A DNA stretch of 12,304 nucleotides from an uncultured Pedobacter sp. (GCF_946479715.1 NZ_CAMLHF010000168.1:1-12304); one strand, 5' to 3'; numbered from the stretch's first letter, positions 1 to 8,105 are shown. A program made the numbers and translations. Notes: generated by a model from the sequence alone, not told the origin.

Positions 1-819
1 CGGTTTTATATAGTCTACCAATGGTTTACTTAAAGCCCACCACTTACGGTTTTGATTTGAAACCTGATCGTACCAATAGTTTTCGTTAGCCGCGTTTGCC
101 AAATGTTTATAGACAAGGTTGTCTTCATTGGATTCCATAATTCCTCCTGTCAAAGCCTTATTGAATTCCACTTTCCCTGTATTCGGATCTATCTTTGAAA
201 GCCTGAGTGCCATTAATAAGTGAATGGTATTTCCCAGCTTTTTCCATTGCTCCATATTTCCATTGTAAACAATATCGTTTGAGATATCGCCTGCGACAAT
301 TTGTGAATTTGCTTCATCGAGTAACTTAAAGAGGCTGTTATAAATTGATTGCTGTGCATCATAAGCAGGAGTATAATTATCTTTCCCCTTTAAAGCCTCA
401 CTAAATGGAACATCTCCCCATCTATCTGTTATATGCCAGAAAAAATAAGCTTTTAAGATCTTTGCAACTGCAAGCTGATTACTTACGGGTCCTTCTGACG
501 GCACTAAGGATGGAGAAGTTAAAACAGACTCCAAATTCTGCAATGGGCCTGTATACAACGTATAAAAGCTGAAGTTAACGTTATTATAAAGAGATAGGTC
601 TGGATATAGTGCTTCCGACAGAAATTGCGCGTAATATTCTCCCTGCGGTGATGAGCTTAAAGTAGGCAAACTAAGTTCTGAATTTGCTATTAATTGGGTA
701 CCAGAGGCAACAGTTGGATTATTTGTATCTCTGTTTATTGATTCGTCGAATTTATTACAACCAGAAAACAAGAACAAGGTTGCCGTTACGAATAATACTG
801 ATTTATTTATCTTTTTCAT
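1..819 (-). CDS. SusD/RagB-family nutrient-binding outer-membrane lipoprotein (N-terminal part, runs off left edge)
   Basis: The reading frame starts at an ATG whose complement is at 817-819 and stays open for 273 codons to the window edge, so the C-terminal part is missing (family members are usually around 480-550 residues). Residues 1-21 form a lipoprotein signal: Lys2-Lys3, a hydrophobic stretch, then the lipobox FSGC with Cys21 as the lipidation site. Just after it comes a polar DTNNP segment at about residues 31-35. The central stretch reads AYFFWHITDRWGDVPFSEAL, typical of the SusD-like_2 type of SusD proteins, which have a TPR-like helical fold. Known role of the family: a surface lipoprotein that caps the SusC barrel and binds the oligosaccharide. 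The gene begins only 11 bases after the susC stop, and AGGTAG lies just upstream of the ATG as a weak ribosome-binding site, so it is almost certainly co-transcribed with susC. The ligand cannot be read from the sequence; GH95 two genes upstream suggests a fucosylated glycan. Confidence 0.93.
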   Translation of the reverse strand, partial: MKKINKSVLFVTATLFLFSGCNKFDESINRDTNNPTVASGTQLIANSELSLPTLSSSPQGEYYAQFLSEALYPDLSLYNNVNFSFYTLYTGPLQNLESVLTSPSLVPSEGPVSNQLAVAKILKAYFFWHITDRWGDVPFSEALKGKDNYTPAYDAQQSIYNSLFKLLDEANSQIVAGDISNDIVYNGNMEQWKKLGNTIHLLMALRLSKIDPNTGKVEFNKALTGGIMESNEDNLVYKHLANAANENYWYDQVSNQNRKWWALSKPLVDYIKP

Positions 820-830
820 GACTACCTATG

Positions 831-3800
831 TTAAAAGTTAATATTCAAATTAAGCCCATATGAACGAACAGTATTCAACCCTCCCGTTTCAAGCCAGCTA
901 ATGGATGAGCTTCCGCTTGATAATTCTGAAGGATCCAGCCCTTTTGGTGCTTTTTGCCAAATCATAACAGGATTACGGGCAATAAAGGCAAGCTTGAGTG
1001 ATCGGAAGGGGAGTTTAGAGAACGACTTTTTATCGAATGTGTACCCTACGCTTAGCTCTCTTAATTTAACATATGAGGCATCATATAAATACTCTTCGTA
1101 AACATTAGTTCCTAGTGTATTTCTGTAATATGCCCTTGCCTCAACATAAGGACTCGCTTCCTGCCCACTAACATCAGTGCCATTTATTACAGTGCCTGGA
1201 GCATAAACGCCATTAATCTTTATTCCCCCACCTTCAGCTACGGCATCACGAATGTTATGCCCCTTGTCGTTCATAGCAGCTGTTTCTTCTGCTTGTCCTG
1301 ATTTTTGAGCAAGCATTTTGGACCAGCTAAAGAATCTGCCTCCTTTTTGAAAATCTATCATTGCACCTATACTAAACTTCCAGAGGTTAAATGTATTTAA
1401 GAATCCACCAGTATATTGAGGTAGCACTGTTCCAAAGTTGTGAGTAGCCGGCGTGTAAAGTGGCATATTATTGGCTCCTAGCAGAATTTTACCAGTCGCA
1501 GGATCACGCTGGTACGCCTGTCCAATAAGACTTCCGTATGATCCGAGTTCGTAAGAATTAAGAAACACTGATTTACCGGCATAGGTATTTGAACTAATTG
1601 GATAAACCTTTGAATCTGTACCCAGTTTTTTAATCAGATTTTTACTGTGTGCAAAATTAAAAGCTGCGTCCCATGAGAAATTTTCAGACCTTACCGGTGA
1701 CCCATTTAAGCTAAGTTCTACTCCTTTGTTTTCTATCTCACCTGCATTAATTATAGTAGTGTTAAATCCAGTTGTACCCGACACTTTTAACTCAATAATC
1801 TGGTCCTTATTTTGCTGTTTATACAGTGTAAAGTCAACTCCGAAACGATTATTCAAAAATTTCAAATCAAGACCAGCTTCATAAGAATGCGCAAATGATG
1901 GCTTTAAATCTGGATTTTTAATATCATCCGGAACATAAATAGTATTTATTGTTCCTAAAGGTCCATCATAGATGCCACCAATTCCATATACAAATGATGT
2001 CCTGTAAGGACTAACATTGGATCCGGCAATTGCATAGCTAAGTCGTACTTTTCCATATGAAAGTGGCTTCCATTTTAACAATTCACCAAAAACAATACTA
2101 CCTGAAACTGATGGATAATAATATGAGTTATTCTTTTCAGGTAAAGTGGATGTATTATCGTTTCTAATTGAAGCATCTAAATAATAGATGTTTTTATATC
2201 CAAAAGATGCCATTGCGTACAAGCTTCGTATTTGTTGCCTAAGCAAGTAAGATGTAACGGTAGGGCGGTCCTTTGAGGCTGCAATATTATAAAAATCGGG
2301 ACTAATTAATCCACCTTCGGTTTTTTCGAGTAAGTAGTTATACTTGCGGGTATAAATATTAGACCCAATATTGGCGGCTAATGAAAAGTCGTTCCAGATC
2401 TTAGTATACTGACCTAGAAATTCATAGTTCATTTCTTTGTTTTGGTATTTGCCAGTAGAGAATGAACTTAGATAACGACCTCCTACAGCAGACCGCTCCT
2501 CTATGTTCTGAATATAGCTATCAGTTCTAACAAAGCCACTTAATTTCAATTCGGGCAAAACCTGATAGGTTAACCCAATATCGCCAAATATGCGATCTCT
2601 ATCATCATTATTTAAGTTCTCGTTCGCTTCAAAATATGGGTTATTCCAATACAGCGGCTGGAAGCTGTCTAATGAACCATCTGAATTAGGCACATCCAAA
2701 TTCCAGTGCAGAAACGTGCCGTCAGCATATTTATAGTCCTTTAAACGTTCCATATCTATATTCCTCTGAAACCACTGCACAAAGTTTCTTGAGCCTCCGT
2801 CATATCCTTGTGCCGGCCTTTGACCTTTATTACCTGCATAATTTATATTAGCAGATGCAGTTAGCTTGGTTGTTAGATCAAGGGAAGCATTTAATCCTAG
2901 GTTATTTCTTCTAAGCCAGGTATTTGGTTCAATTCCATTTATATTTCCGTTGGTATAACTTAGCCTGAATGTAGAATTTTCGCCACCTCCGGAAACAGAT
3001 ATACTGTTAACCGCATTGTTTCCTGTTTCAAAGAAATCCTTAATATTATTAGGATGAGGGACAAATGGAGTTTCTTGTCCGTAGGTAGGATCCTGAGGAT
3101 AGAAACTAAATACTTGCCTAACAGGTGTGCCATCCATTTTAGGGCCCCAGCTCTCATCATAATCCATCTGGACATATTTCTGGCCATTATCAAGGGTATT
3201 CCAGGTCTGCTTAGAGCCTGCTCCATATAAATTTTGCATCGGCATCAGATTCCCAACCTTTTCAATTGAAAATGCAGAACTAAATTGAATATCAACTTTT
3301 TTAGGTCCTTTAGCTCCCTTTTTTGTGGTGATCATTATAACTCCGTATTGCCCTCGTAATCCATAAAGTGCTGATGCAGCAGGCCCTTTTAATACGTTCA
3401 CAGATTCAATATCGTCAGGATTTATATCCTGAGCAACATTTCCGTAATCGGCACCGGTATAACTTCCATCACTACCTGAAGCGCCTCCACCACCATTAGA
3501 GAAATTACTGTTAGATATTGGCGTTCCATCAACCACTATTAAGGGTTGATCTGAACCCGCAAGGGAATTAACCCCACGGATTTTAATCTTTTGGGTACCT
3601 CCCATACTGGCTCCAGATGAACCCACAACTTGCACCCCGGCAATTTTACCAGCAAGAGAACCAATTATATTTTGTTCTTTGGTGAGCGTTAGGTTATCAC
3701 CTTTTACCTCCTGAGTGGAATAGCCCAGAGAGCGCTCACTTCGTTTAATACCAAGGGCAGTTACTACCACTTCTGATAATGACTCAGAATCTTGCATCAA

Positions 3801-4079
3801 TGAGATATTGATTTCAGCACGGCCATCAATGACTACCTCCTGACTAATAAACCCAAGATATTTGACAACAAGTGTCGTCGCATTTGCTGGGACTGAAATA
3901 CTATAAGAACCGTTGGGTTGGGTTGAGGTGCCAGTTGAAGCACCTTTAACGAGCACACTTGCGCCCGGAATTCCTGTTCCATTACTTGCATCAGTTACCT
4001 TGCCCCTGATAACTTGTTGGGCAAAACTATAAAATGCAAGAAAACAGAAACAGGAAAAAATTAGGGAAAATTTCTTCAT
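831..4079 (-). CDS. SusC/RagA-family TonB-dependent outer-membrane transporter
   Basis: The protein has 1082 residues, a normal size for SusC. Residues 1-20 are a signal peptide ending FYSFA, followed by QQ. Residues 23-95 form the carboxypeptidase-regulatory-like (CarboxypepD_reg-like) beta domain found at the front of SusC proteins (VIRGKVTD, then NGSYSISVP, then VVKYLGF). SEVVVTALG at 102-110 resembles the TonB-box region. The plug domain follows at about 115-255, with GKIAGVQV, IKIRGVNSL, QPLIVVDGTPI and ESVNVLKGPAASALYG, ending GVIMITTKKG. The plug has a glycine-rich loop at 195-209. The remainder is the 22-strand barrel, ending in NLNINF with the terminal Phe expected for outer-membrane assembly. 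In the plug, LRGQYGV replaces the commoner SRAANGV. The family imports glycan fragments across the outer membrane using TonB energy. It lies between GH95 (136-base gap) and susD (11-base gap), so a shared transcript is likely. No clear Shine-Dalgarno sequence precedes the ATG, as is common in this phylum. Confidence 0.97.
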   Translation of the reverse strand: MKKFSLIFSCFCFLAFYSFAQQVIRGKVTDASNGTGIPGASVLVKGASTGTSTQPNGSYSISVPANATTLVVKYLGFISQEVVIDGRAEINISLMQDSESLSEVVVTALGIKRSERSLGYSTQEVKGDNLTLTKEQNIIGSLAGKIAGVQVVGSSGASMGGTQKIKIRGVNSLAGSDQPLIVVDGTPISNSNFSNGGGGASGSDGSYTGADYGNVAQDINPDDIESVNVLKGPAASALYGLRGQYGVIMITTKKGAKGPKKVDIQFSSAFSIEKVGNLMPMQNLYGAGSKQTWNTLDNGQKYVQMDYDESWGPKMDGTPVRQVFSFYPQDPTYGQETPFVPHPNNIKDFFETGNNAVNSISVSGGGENSTFRLSYTNGNINGIEPNTWLRRNNLGLNASLDLTTKLTASANINYAGNKGQRPAQGYDGGSRNFVQWFQRNIDMERLKDYKYADGTFLHWNLDVPNSDGSLDSFQPLYWNNPYFEANENLNNDDRDRIFGDIGLTYQVLPELKLSGFVRTDSYIQNIEERSAVGGRYLSSFSTGKYQNKEMNYEFLGQYTKIWNDFSLAANIGSNIYTRKYNYLLEKTEGGLISPDFYNIAASKDRPTVTSYLLRQQIRSLYAMASFGYKNIYYLDASIRNDNTSTLPEKNNSYYYPSVSGSIVFGELLKWKPLSYGKVRLSYAIAGSNVSPYRTSFVYGIGGIYDGPLGTINTIYVPDDIKNPDLKPSFAHSYEAGLDLKFLNNRFGVDFTLYKQQNKDQIIELKVSGTTGFNTTIINAGEIENKGVELSLNGSPVRSENFSWDAAFNFAHSKNLIKKLGTDSKVYPISSNTYAGKSVFLNSYELGSYGSLIGQAYQRDPATGKILLGANNMPLYTPATHNFGTVLPQYTGGFLNTFNLWKFSIGAMIDFQKGGRFFSWSKMLAQKSGQAEETAAMNDKGHNIRDAVAEGGGIKINGVYAPGTVINGTDVSGQEASPYVEARAYYRNTLGTNVYEEYLYDASYVKLRELSVGYTFDKKSFSKLPFRSLKLAFIARNPVMIWQKAPKGLDPSELSSGSSSISWLETGGLNTVRSYGLNLNINF

Positions 4080-4215
4080 GTCGGTTAGTTTTTAGGTTTG
4101 TTAGAGAAAAATACTAAAAAAATGAAGAAAATAAGACTAACCATTTGAATTCAGCTCAAAACAGGGTTAGCTTCTATGAAAATACACCCCTAAATACCGG
4201 AAGCTATCAACTTTA
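4080..4215 (-). promoter_or_regulatory. GH95-susC intergenic leader with overlapping inverted repeats
   Basis: This 136-base gap upstream of susC contains two inverted repeats that share bases. TAGCTTC at 4168-4174 can pair with GAAGCTA at 4200-4206, and CTAACC at 4137-4142 can pair with GGTTAG at 4165-4170. Because 4168-4170 belongs to both, the two stems exclude each other. GGTTAG occurs again at 4083-4088 next to the susC start, and GAAGCTAT recurs at 4226-4233 in the end of GH95. No run of T follows either stem on the transcribed (minus) strand in a convincing terminator arrangement. The only promoter-like string is a partial match, TATTTTTC read on the minus strand at 4113-4106, without a good upstream TTTG. 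A leader that tunes susC expression relative to GH95 is possible but is inference. Confidence 0.3.
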
Positions 4216-6552
4216 TTACAATCTTGAAGCTATTATTTCACTAATCTTTCCGTTCACCTTAACTTTTACCTTCTTTGGATTACTTGAGCTAATACTATAG
4301 CTGATAATTTTGCCATCTTTCCAACTCATATCAACTGTAAAATTTCCTCTTGCTCTTAAACCTTTAATCGATCCGTAAGCCTTCCAGGCATCAGGTACAG
4401 CAGGCAAAAAATCAATAAAGCCATCGTGACTTTGTATTAGCATCTCTGCAATTCCTGCCGTTGCACCAAAGTTTCCATCAATTTGAAAAGGAGGACCTGC
4501 CGAAAGCATATTAGGATAAACACCACCACCTGCGCCATAATTGATATCAGTTCTTAAGGTGGGTTTTAAAATCTCTTTAAATAGCTTGAATGCACGATTC
4601 CCATCTTGTAACCTTGCCCAGAACAATAATTTATAAGCGATGGTCCAGCTAGGCCCATCATCACCTCTTACTTCAAGTGTTTTTTTTGCGGCCTCAGCAA
4701 GATCCGGTGTTGAAAGAGGTGTAATTAAAGACGCTGGGTATAACCCATATAAATGCGATATATGACGGTGCTGTAAGTCTGTTTCTTTATAATCTTCTAT
4801 CCATTCCTGAATCCTTCCATCTTTACTGATCCCCCCAGCCGGAGGAATGGATTTCAGTTTTTCCTGTAGCTCGTTTCTAAATTCCGCATCTACATTTAAA
4901 AGCCTTGAGGCTGCGATCACATTGGTAAACAATTCTCTTACAATTTGATTATCAATGGTAGGCCCCATTGATATACTTGCTGTTTTACCGTTTGGAAGGT
5001 AGAACGTATTTTCTGGCGATACGGATGGTGAGGTTACCGACCAACCTGTTTTTGGGTCTTTTATCAGTACACTTTTGTAGAATTTTGCAGAGCCTTTTAA
5101 AACCGGATAAATGCTTTTTAAATAATTAATATCCTGACTAAAAGCATAGTGATCCCACAAATTATTACACAACCAGCCTGATCCTGCATTTGTTGCTCCC
5201 CAAGAGGCACTTTCTCCTGGTTCTGTAAAGCCCCATACGTTGGTAATAACATGTGCAATCCAGCCATCGGCATTGTAATATGCTTTTGCCGTTTTCTCTC
5301 CTGGTTTTACAAGACTCTTAACCAGTTCTGCCAATGGCAAATTCAATTCTGAAAGATTTGATACTTCAACCGGCCAATGGTTCATTTGCACATTCACATC
5401 TAAATGGTAATCACCATTCCATGGCGTATTAATTTGGTTTGCCCATAAGCCTTGAAGATTTGGAGGAAGCAAGCCTACTCTGGTGCTGCTAATGCTTAAA
5501 TATCGGCCAAACTGAAAAAATAAGGCAGGTAAAGATTTATCATCGGCAAAATTCTTATAAAAAAGTTCCAATCTTTTGTTGGTTGGAAGTTCCGCCGATT
5601 TACCCTCTCCTAAATCAATGCTTACTCTTTTAAATAGCCTGGTGTAATTTGTGATATGTTTGTTTTTTTGGAGTTCATAAGAAGTTTTCAAAGCAGCAGA
5701 CAACAATTGCTTTGTTTTCTCTTTAAAAGCGAATCCTTTAAAATCTGTTGCAGCGGAAACGTAAATGATCAATTCTGTTGCATTTTTTACAATAAGAGCA
5801 TTCTGGTCTGCAGTGACTTTTCCTCCCTTTAACTTAGTCCTAACTCTAGCCTGATATTGCATCCCCTTGCCATCAGTCCCATTATCAAGTTGACCATACA
5901 TTTGTAGTTCAGTTCCTTCAGTTCTTACTACTGATTTTTCTGGTCGGCCAATAGATATTCTGCAATTTAACATTCCAGGTTTATCGGCAGTTATTCTAAT
6001 CACGTCAATGTCGCCACCAAAACTTGTAAAATACTCTCTTTTATAGTTTACGCCATTTATCTTATAGCTACAGCTGGCAATCGCTTTATCCAGAGATAAT
6101 TCTCTGTAGTATGCTTCAGGAGTTATTTCGGCAGGCTTTAGGTTTCCGTAACTAAAATCAATTTCAAGGTCTCCCAGCACCTGGTATTTACCCCATTGTG
6201 CACCTCCAGAGCCTGGCCCTTTACAAACAAAATCTTTGTTTACAAGATCTTGGGCTTCATCATTTTTTCCTTGAAGTATCAACTCTCTTATCTTCGGCAA
6301 ACTTTTGTAGGCCTCGTAATTATTAGCATCCTGAGGGCCACCCGACCAAAGTGTAATGTCGTTTAATACAATTTTCTCTTTTGATATCCCGCCATCTGGA
6401 GTCATGCCTAATCTTCCGTTACCAAGGGGTAAGGTTTCTTCCCACATTTGTGCAGGTTTATCGTACCATAATTTTAATGGTTTTTGCTGCGCACGGATGT
6501 TTAAAGTAGCTAAGGCTAATAAAAAAAATAGCGAAAATAGTTTTCTAGTCAT
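4216..6552 (-). CDS. GH95-family glycoside hydrolase (alpha-L-fucosidase / alpha-L-galactosidase type)
   Basis: The protein has 778 residues, full length for GH95. Residues 1-21 are a signal peptide (Arg3-Lys4, hydrophobic core LFSLFFLLALATL, then NIRA), so the enzyme is exported, probably to the periplasm. The N-terminal beta-sandwich starts at WYDKPAQMWEETLPLGNGRLG (residue 29 on). The catalytic (alpha/alpha)6 barrel occupies the middle, with PPNLQGLWANQINTPWNGDYH at about 363-383 and MNHWP at 390-394. By analogy with the Bifidobacterium 1,2-alpha-L-fucosidase, the general acid is Glu514 in SPSVSPEN and the base-assisting Asp is Asp692 in FQIDGNFG. Asn387 matches the catalytic Asn. The residue two before it is Asp385 (DVN), where my recollection of the family motif is N-x-N. 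The C-terminal beta domain ends at 778. The enzyme would release terminal L-fucose, or L-galactose, from plant or host glycans. It is the first gene of the transporter operon and is divergent from an AraC regulator. Exact sugar specificity cannot be settled here. Confidence 0.95.
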   Translation of the reverse strand: MTRKLFSLFFLLALATLNIRAQQKPLKLWYDKPAQMWEETLPLGNGRLGMTPDGGISKEKIVLNDITLWSGGPQDANNYEAYKSLPKIRELILQGKNDEAQDLVNKDFVCKGPGSGGAQWGKYQVLGDLEIDFSYGNLKPAEITPEAYYRELSLDKAIASCSYKINGVNYKREYFTSFGGDIDVIRITADKPGMLNCRISIGRPEKSVVRTEGTELQMYGQLDNGTDGKGMQYQARVRTKLKGGKVTADQNALIVKNATELIIYVSAATDFKGFAFKEKTKQLLSAALKTSYELQKNKHITNYTRLFKRVSIDLGEGKSAELPTNKRLELFYKNFADDKSLPALFFQFGRYLSISSTRVGLLPPNLQGLWANQINTPWNGDYHLDVNVQMNHWPVEVSNLSELNLPLAELVKSLVKPGEKTAKAYYNADGWIAHVITNVWGFTEPGESASWGATNAGSGWLCNNLWDHYAFSQDINYLKSIYPVLKGSAKFYKSVLIKDPKTGWSVTSPSVSPENTFYLPNGKTASISMGPTIDNQIVRELFTNVIAASRLLNVDAEFRNELQEKLKSIPPAGGISKDGRIQEWIEDYKETDLQHRHISHLYGLYPASLITPLSTPDLAEAAKKTLEVRGDDGPSWTIAYKLLFWARLQDGNRAFKLFKEILKPTLRTDINYGAGGGVYPNMLSAGPPFQIDGNFGATAGIAEMLIQSHDGFIDFLPAVPDAWKAYGSIKGLRARGNFTVDMSWKDGKIISYSISSSNPKKVKVKVNGKISEIIASRL

Positions 6553-6874
6553 TCGGTTTCTTATACTTGGTTGTTATGTGAAGGTAAAAATAGCTGACAT
6601 TGATTTCTTTTAAAATGTACAAACTTTGAAAAAGAATGGATTAAACTATCTATCCTCCACGGAAAAAGTTACGGTATTAAACAAAAATAGGTGAAGGCCT
6701 CAAATAAAAGAATAGTGAAAACATTCATCATCATGAACTATTCACTTACCATCAACATTTTTACCCATTAAAAATAGCCTAATAAAATAACATTCCAGGA
6801 TAAAGAATGATTAATCCAATCAAATAGTGAAACCAAATAAGAGGAATAATCCTTATACTTGTTATACACAGCGT
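6553..6874. promoter_or_regulatory. Divergent control region between GH95 and the AraC regulator, with candidate operator repeats
   Basis: The 322-base divergent intergenic region must hold both promoters. It contains a direct repeat AATAGTGAAA at 6711-6720 and 6824-6833, and an inverted repeat GAATAGT (6710-6716) with ACTATTC (6737-6743), 20 bases apart. A second pair of near-identical strings is AAAGAATGGATTAA (6631-6644) and AAAGAATGATTAA (6802-6814). AraC-family proteins often bind two such half-sites, so these are candidate operators. I found no full TTTG plus TAnnTTTG promoter on either strand. The closest -7 matches are AAACTTTG at 6621-6628 on the plus strand and TATTTTTA at 6592-6585 on the minus strand. 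If the regulator starts at the GTG at 6827, the last repeat copy overlaps its start. Confidence 0.4.
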
Positions 6875-7777
6875 ATGAACGAGAAAAAAATACAGGATGG
6901 ATTTGAGGGAGAAAAGTACATCAGTATCCCGACCTCCGCATGGAAAAGTGCAATTAAAGGTAATCCCATAATGAATCAGCTATATGTTACCTACATAGGT
7001 TATTTCCCTAAAGCCGCCTACCATTACAGAGAGAGGCCTGAAGGCTGTAGCGATAATATACTGATCTATTGTACAAGAGGAAAAGGATGGTTCATCATTA
7101 ACAACAAACGCTTAGACGTTGGTCCGAATGAATTTATTATTGTACCTGCTACAAAAGTACCGATGAGCTATGGAGCAGATATAAATGATCCGTGGACAAT
7201 CTATTGGGTACATTTTAGCGGTAAGGATATTGATTCTTTTAACAAGGGATTTAATATTAATCTTTATGATGGTGCACAACAAATTTTATTAAATGAAAAG
7301 GGCATTCAGATTTGGGAATCCATGTACCAAAATTTAGAGCTTGGTTACAGCAAAGAAAATCTAACAAACACAAATCTATGCATGTATCATCTTCTGGCTA
7401 CCTTTCTTTATCCCGACAAGCATAGCAACCTTAAAGTTCAGGACGAGAAGAATATGATTAAAGAAACTGTGGTGTACATGAAAAGCAATTTAAGTGAGAA
7501 GCTTACAGTTGAAGATCTTGCGAGTAAAAACAATTTGTCTACTTCTCATTTTTCAAAAATGTTTAAAAAGTCTACAGGCATGTCTCCAATGGATTATCTG
7601 ATTCACCTAAAATTACAGAGGGCATGTGTACAACTATACAATTCAGAAACCAAAGTAAAAGCGATAGCTACTTCTCTTGGTTATGATGACCCTTTTCATT
7701 TTTCACGATTATTTAAAAAAAATATGCGCATTTCTCCAAATCAATATCGAACCAACAGAAGGAAAAAGCTTAGATAG
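6875..7777 (+). CDS. AraC-family transcriptional regulator (cupin sensor plus C-terminal HTH)
   Basis: From the ATG at 6875 the protein has 300 residues. An in-frame GTG at 6827 would add 16 (MKPNKRNNPYTCYTQR). I prefer the ATG because the conserved-looking N-terminus (MNEKKIQDGFEGEKYISIP) begins there; neither start has a clear ribosome-binding site. The N-terminal half is an AraC-type cupin sensor: HYRERPEG, ILIYCTRGKGWFI, then DVGPNEFIIVPA and WTIYWVHFSG. The C-terminal hundred residues carry the two helix-turn-helix motifs, LTVEDLASKNNLSTSHFSKMF and KAIATSLGYDDPFHFSRLFKK, ending in the family signature ISPNQYR. It is divergent from GH95-susC-susD and very probably controls that operon in response to a released sugar. 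This is a simpler arrangement than the hybrid two-component or ECF-sigma systems of many such loci. The inducer is unknown, although a fucose-type sugar would fit the GH95 context. Confidence 0.93.
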   Translation: MNEKKIQDGFEGEKYISIPTSAWKSAIKGNPIMNQLYVTYIGYFPKAAYHYRERPEGCSDNILIYCTRGKGWFIINNKRLDVGPNEFIIVPATKVPMSYGADINDPWTIYWVHFSGKDIDSFNKGFNINLYDGAQQILLNEKGIQIWESMYQNLELGYSKENLTNTNLCMYHLLATFLYPDKHSNLKVQDEKNMIKETVVYMKSNLSEKLTVEDLASKNNLSTSHFSKMFKKSTGMSPMDYLIHLKLQRACVQLYNSETKVKAIATSLGYDDPFHFSRLFKKNMRISPNQYRTNRRKKLR

Positions 7778-7850
7778 AGAATAATAAAAAAATAAACACA
7801 CAGATAATCAACCACTAATACACCAAAATGAAATTATTTTAAAAAAAGAT

Positions 7851-7880
7851 TTTGTCATCCAAAAAAAGACACTACATTTG
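7851..7880 (+). promoter_or_regulatory. Bacteroidota-type promoter of tRNA-Phe
   Basis: TTTG at 7851-7854 is followed after 18 bases by TACATTTG at 7873-7880, an exact match to the -33 TTTG and -7 TAnnTTTG elements known for this phylum. The mature tRNA begins 20 bases downstream, which fits a start about 7 bases past the -7 element and a short 5' leader. The rest of the 122-base gap after the AraC gene is AT-rich and shows nothing else. Confidence 0.75.
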
Positions 7881-7899
7881 CAATCCCAAACGGGAAGTA

Positions 7900-7972
7900 G
7901 GTACGGTAGCTCAGTCGGTAGAGCAATGGACTGAAAATCCATGTGTCGCCGGTTCGATCCCGGCCCATACCA
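7900..7972 (+). tRNA. tRNA-Phe (anticodon GAA)
   Basis: The full cloverleaf can be drawn by hand. The acceptor 5' strand is GGTACGG (7900-7906). The D stem is GCTC/GAGC (7909-7912 with 7921-7924). The anticodon stem is ATGGA/TCCAT with the loop CTGAAAA (7931-7937), anticodon GAA at 7933-7935. The T stem is GCCGG/CCGGC with the loop TTCGATC (7953-7959). The acceptor 3' strand is CCATACC (7965-7971), and the discriminator is A7972. The terminal CCA is not encoded. One acceptor position does not pair canonically: C7904 faces A7967 (position 5:68). All other stems are perfect. The gene has its own promoter and a strong terminator. A partial second copy lies at 10828-10880. Confidence 0.95.
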
Positions 7973-8105
7973 CTACTTAGAAAAGCTCAATTTCATAACG
8001 AAATTGGGCTTTTCTGCTTTAAAAAGCGTATTTTTACTCCAATTTCGATTCCAGTCTATTCAGACTTAGTTTACAAGTTAAAACAGCTTTTATCGTTTAA
8101 TTCAC
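7921..8105 (+). repeat. Diverged direct repeat, copy 1 (3' half of tRNA-Phe, terminator and downstream spacer)
   Basis: This segment is repeated, with divergence, at 10828-11009. Identical blocks include 25 bases over the anticodon arm and variable region (7926-7950 with 10834-10858), 19 bases of the terminator's first arm and loop (7981-7999 with 10889-10907), 18 bases at 8010-8027 with 10918-10935, and TTACAAGTTA at 8071-8080 with 10978-10987. The similarity ends at TTTAATTCAC (8096-8105), matched by TTTAATGCAC at 11000-11009. Shorter similarity continues upstream into the promoter (AAAAAAAGACACT at 7861-7873, compared with AAAAAATGACACT at 10806-10818). The repeat therefore covers a whole tRNA locus rather than only a tRNA 3' end. 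Confidence 0.85.
7979..8015 (+). terminator. Intrinsic terminator of tRNA-Phe
   Basis: A long hairpin starts seven bases after the tRNA. AAAAGCTCAATTTC (7981-7994) pairs with GAAATTGGGCTTTT (8000-8013) across the five-base loop ATAAC, with only one G-T wobble. Two more pairs can form outside it (A7979-T8015 and G7980-C8014). The arm ends in TTTT. Because the other arm begins with AAAA, the hairpin could terminate transcription on both strands. A small second hairpin, GCTT/AAGC around TAAA, follows at 8016-8027. Confidence 0.75.

Noticed and set aside
901..3226. Small frames overlapping susC on both strands (901-1101 plus, 2960-3226 minus)
   Set aside because: They lie entirely within the continuous SusC reading frame and show no independent start signals or domains.
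6356..6613. 85-codon plus-strand frame overlapping the start of GH95
   Set aside because: It is antisense to the GH95 signal peptide and N-terminal domain and extends only briefly into the intergenic DNA.
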